Positions 63,088-64,000 of a stretch of 64,000 nucleotides of DNA are shown here, in pieces. The notes below the pieces were generated by a model. It had not been told where the DNA came from, did no database searches, and worked only from the letters and a program-made list of their open reading frames with translations. The DNA comes from Paraburkholderia sp. Ac-20340. Its GTDB lineage: Bacteria > Pseudomonadota > Gammaproteobacteria > Burkholderiales > Burkholderiaceae. The stretch's first letter is position 1; each line of letters begins with the position of its first letter. The stretch lies in the NCBI RefSeq assembly GCF_017104965.1, contig NZ_JAAGPR010000004.1:1-64000 (forward strand), read 5' to 3'. Made by a program: the position numbers and the translations under genes.

Positions 63088-63885
63088 ATGATCCACAACA
63101 GACACGCCTTCGCTCCCGTGCGATTCAGCGTCCTGGGCGCCAGCCTCGCGGCATGGATCACGCTCGCAGCCCTGTCATGGCGGTCCGCACAGGGCCTGCC
63201 GGACTTTCTGTGCAGCGTGACGCCCTTGCCGTGGCTGACGCCTGGCTGGTTCGTATCGGCCAGCCTCGGCTGGCTGTTGATGATCGTGGCCATGATGGCG
63301 CCGATGACCTTGCCCGCCATCGCCCATATTCAGGTGAGCGTGTTCGCGCAACGGCGCGGGCGCGCGACCCTGATCTTTCTGGTGGGCTTCGCGGCGATCT
63401 GGCTGATCCCTGGCCTGGCGATCAGTGCGCTGGCGCGGGCGTTTTCCGCCATGACCGCGGGCGGGTACGGTCCAGCAGCGCTTGCCTTGCTGATCGCGGG
63501 CATCTGGCAATGCTCGCCGTTACGGCAAGGCTTTCTCAACCGCTGCCATACGCACCGGCCGCTGGCCGCATTCGGGCTGCGTGCAGACGTGGATGCACTG
63601 CGCCTCGGGCTTGCGCACGGCTCGTGGTGCATCGGCACCTGCTGGGCGTGGATGCTGCTGACCGCCATGCTGCCGGCCTGGCATCTGCTGCTCATGCCGC
63701 TCGTTGCCCTGCTGGCGTTCTGCGAGCGTCTCGATGCACCGAGGCCGCCCGCGTGGCGAGTCAGAGGGCTGCGAGTGGCGGGTCAGTTGCTCCAGCGTGA
63801 AATCGCGCACGCGCGCAGGCATCGAGTCGTCGGCGAGACCGCGCCACGCGCCGATCGGCCCATGCAGGAAGGAGCCTTGTCATGA
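63088..63885 (+). CDS. DUF2182 membrane protein, possible copper partner of the tyrosinase
   Basis: This 265-aa protein has about six hydrophobic helices. It carries the DUF2182 pattern WLLMIVAMMAPMTLPAIAH (Met-rich helix), AGIWQCSPLRQGFLNRCHTH, and LGLAHGSWCIGTCWAWML, with Cys, Met and His residues suited to metal binding. The family is described only as a predicted metal-binding membrane protein. Being 11 bp from the tyrosinase, it may supply copper. The ATG at 63088 is preferred to a TTG at 63073. Confidence 0.8.
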   Translation: MIHNRHAFAPVRFSVLGASLAAWITLAALSWRSAQGLPDFLCSVTPLPWLTPGWFVSASLGWLLMIVAMMAPMTLPAIAHIQVSVFAQRRGRATLIFLVGFAAIWLIPGLAISALARAFSAMTAGGYGPAALALLIAGIWQCSPLRQGFLNRCHTHRPLAAFGLRADVDALRLGLAHGSWCIGTCWAWMLLTAMLPAWHLLLMPLVALLAFCERLDAPRPPAWRVRGLRVAGQLLQREIAHARRHRVVGETAPRADRPMQEGALS

Positions 63886-64000
63886 GCGATCCAGGCGACA
63901 CGGCAGGCTGGTCGCGCGCTCTGCGCGCCCTTGCAGCGAGCAAGACGGCCATCGTCGTGCACTCCGCAGGCGTGGAAGTGCCAGTGCGCATCGACGACGA
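63882..64000 (+). CDS. Partial gene, function unknown
   Basis: The first ~39 residues of a gene (starting MSDPGDTAGWSRALRALAAS) run off the right edge. GAAGGAG precedes the ATG, which overlaps the DUF2182 gene by 4 bp, so it belongs to the tyrosinase operon. Too short to classify. Confidence 0.6.
   Translation, partial: MSDPGDTAGWSRALRALAASKTAIVVHSAGVEVPVRIDD

Noticed and set aside
1..64000. tRNA/rRNA genes, CRISPR arrays, complete insertion sequences or phage attachment sites.
   Set aside because: None could be recognised on either strand by eye.

Overview
The window is high-GC bacterial DNA with dense, ATGA-coupled operons. Gene content and order point to a Burkholderiales organism of the Paraburkholderia/Caballeronia/Ralstonia type. 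The main clues are an hrp group 2 type III secretion system (order sctV-sctP-sctQ-sctR-sctS-hpaA-sctD-hrpD6, as in Ralstonia and Xanthomonas), an AraC activator of HrpB/HrpX type, exact PIP/hrpII boxes (TTCG-N16-TTCG) and a classical proteobacterial type VI secretion system.

Layout. (1) 1-7188, plus strand: T3SS core genes, starting with a stand-alone C-terminal piece of sctV at the left edge, followed by a short Hrp-pilin-like gene, a terminator-like hairpin and a CesT/HpaB-like chaperone. (2) 7276-12310, minus strand: an operon of the outer-membrane secretin sctC, a soluble histidine kinase, an OmpR-type response regulator and a second, shortened secretin-like protein. (3) 12461-24110: a type IVb (R64/TCP-like) pilus cluster, pilL-N-O-P-Q-R-S-M-V on the minus strand with a PilT-like ATPase gene convergent to it. 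It sits between two parts of the T3SS locus. (4) 24934-33097: the HrpB-like master regulator, a lytic transglycosylase, a second pilin-like protein, and two candidate secreted effectors (1202 and 566 aa), each preceded by a perfect PIP box. (5) 33490-55860: the T6SS. The minus strand carries tssJ-K-L-M-A and a putative nuclease with a GHLLN...NLTPLT...AN..H signature. The plus strand carries tssB-C-hcp-tssE-F-G-H-vgrG, a MORN-like repeat protein, a PAAR-like DUF4280 protein and an AT-richer nitrilase-superfamily protein that may be T6SS cargo. (6) 55861-64000: an accessory zone with gene remnants (small multidrug-resistance transporter tail, HTH regulator), an AbiEi/AbiEii type IV toxin-antitoxin pair with palindromic operators, an MFS transporter, a tyrosinase/polyphenol-oxidase-like enzyme with a DUF2182 membrane protein, and the start of one more gene.

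How it may work together: the kinase/regulator pair and HrpB would switch on the T3SS, the pilin-like genes and the PIP-box effectors. The T4b pilus would provide attachment. The T6SS, with its nuclease and nitrilase-like candidates, would serve competition. The points most worth following are the nitrilase-like T6SS candidate, the split sctV, the shortened secretin paralogue encoded with a two-component system, the paired Hrp-pilin-like proteins, and the GHLLN nuclease. Function assignments come from motif and gene-order recognition by eye; no database search was possible.
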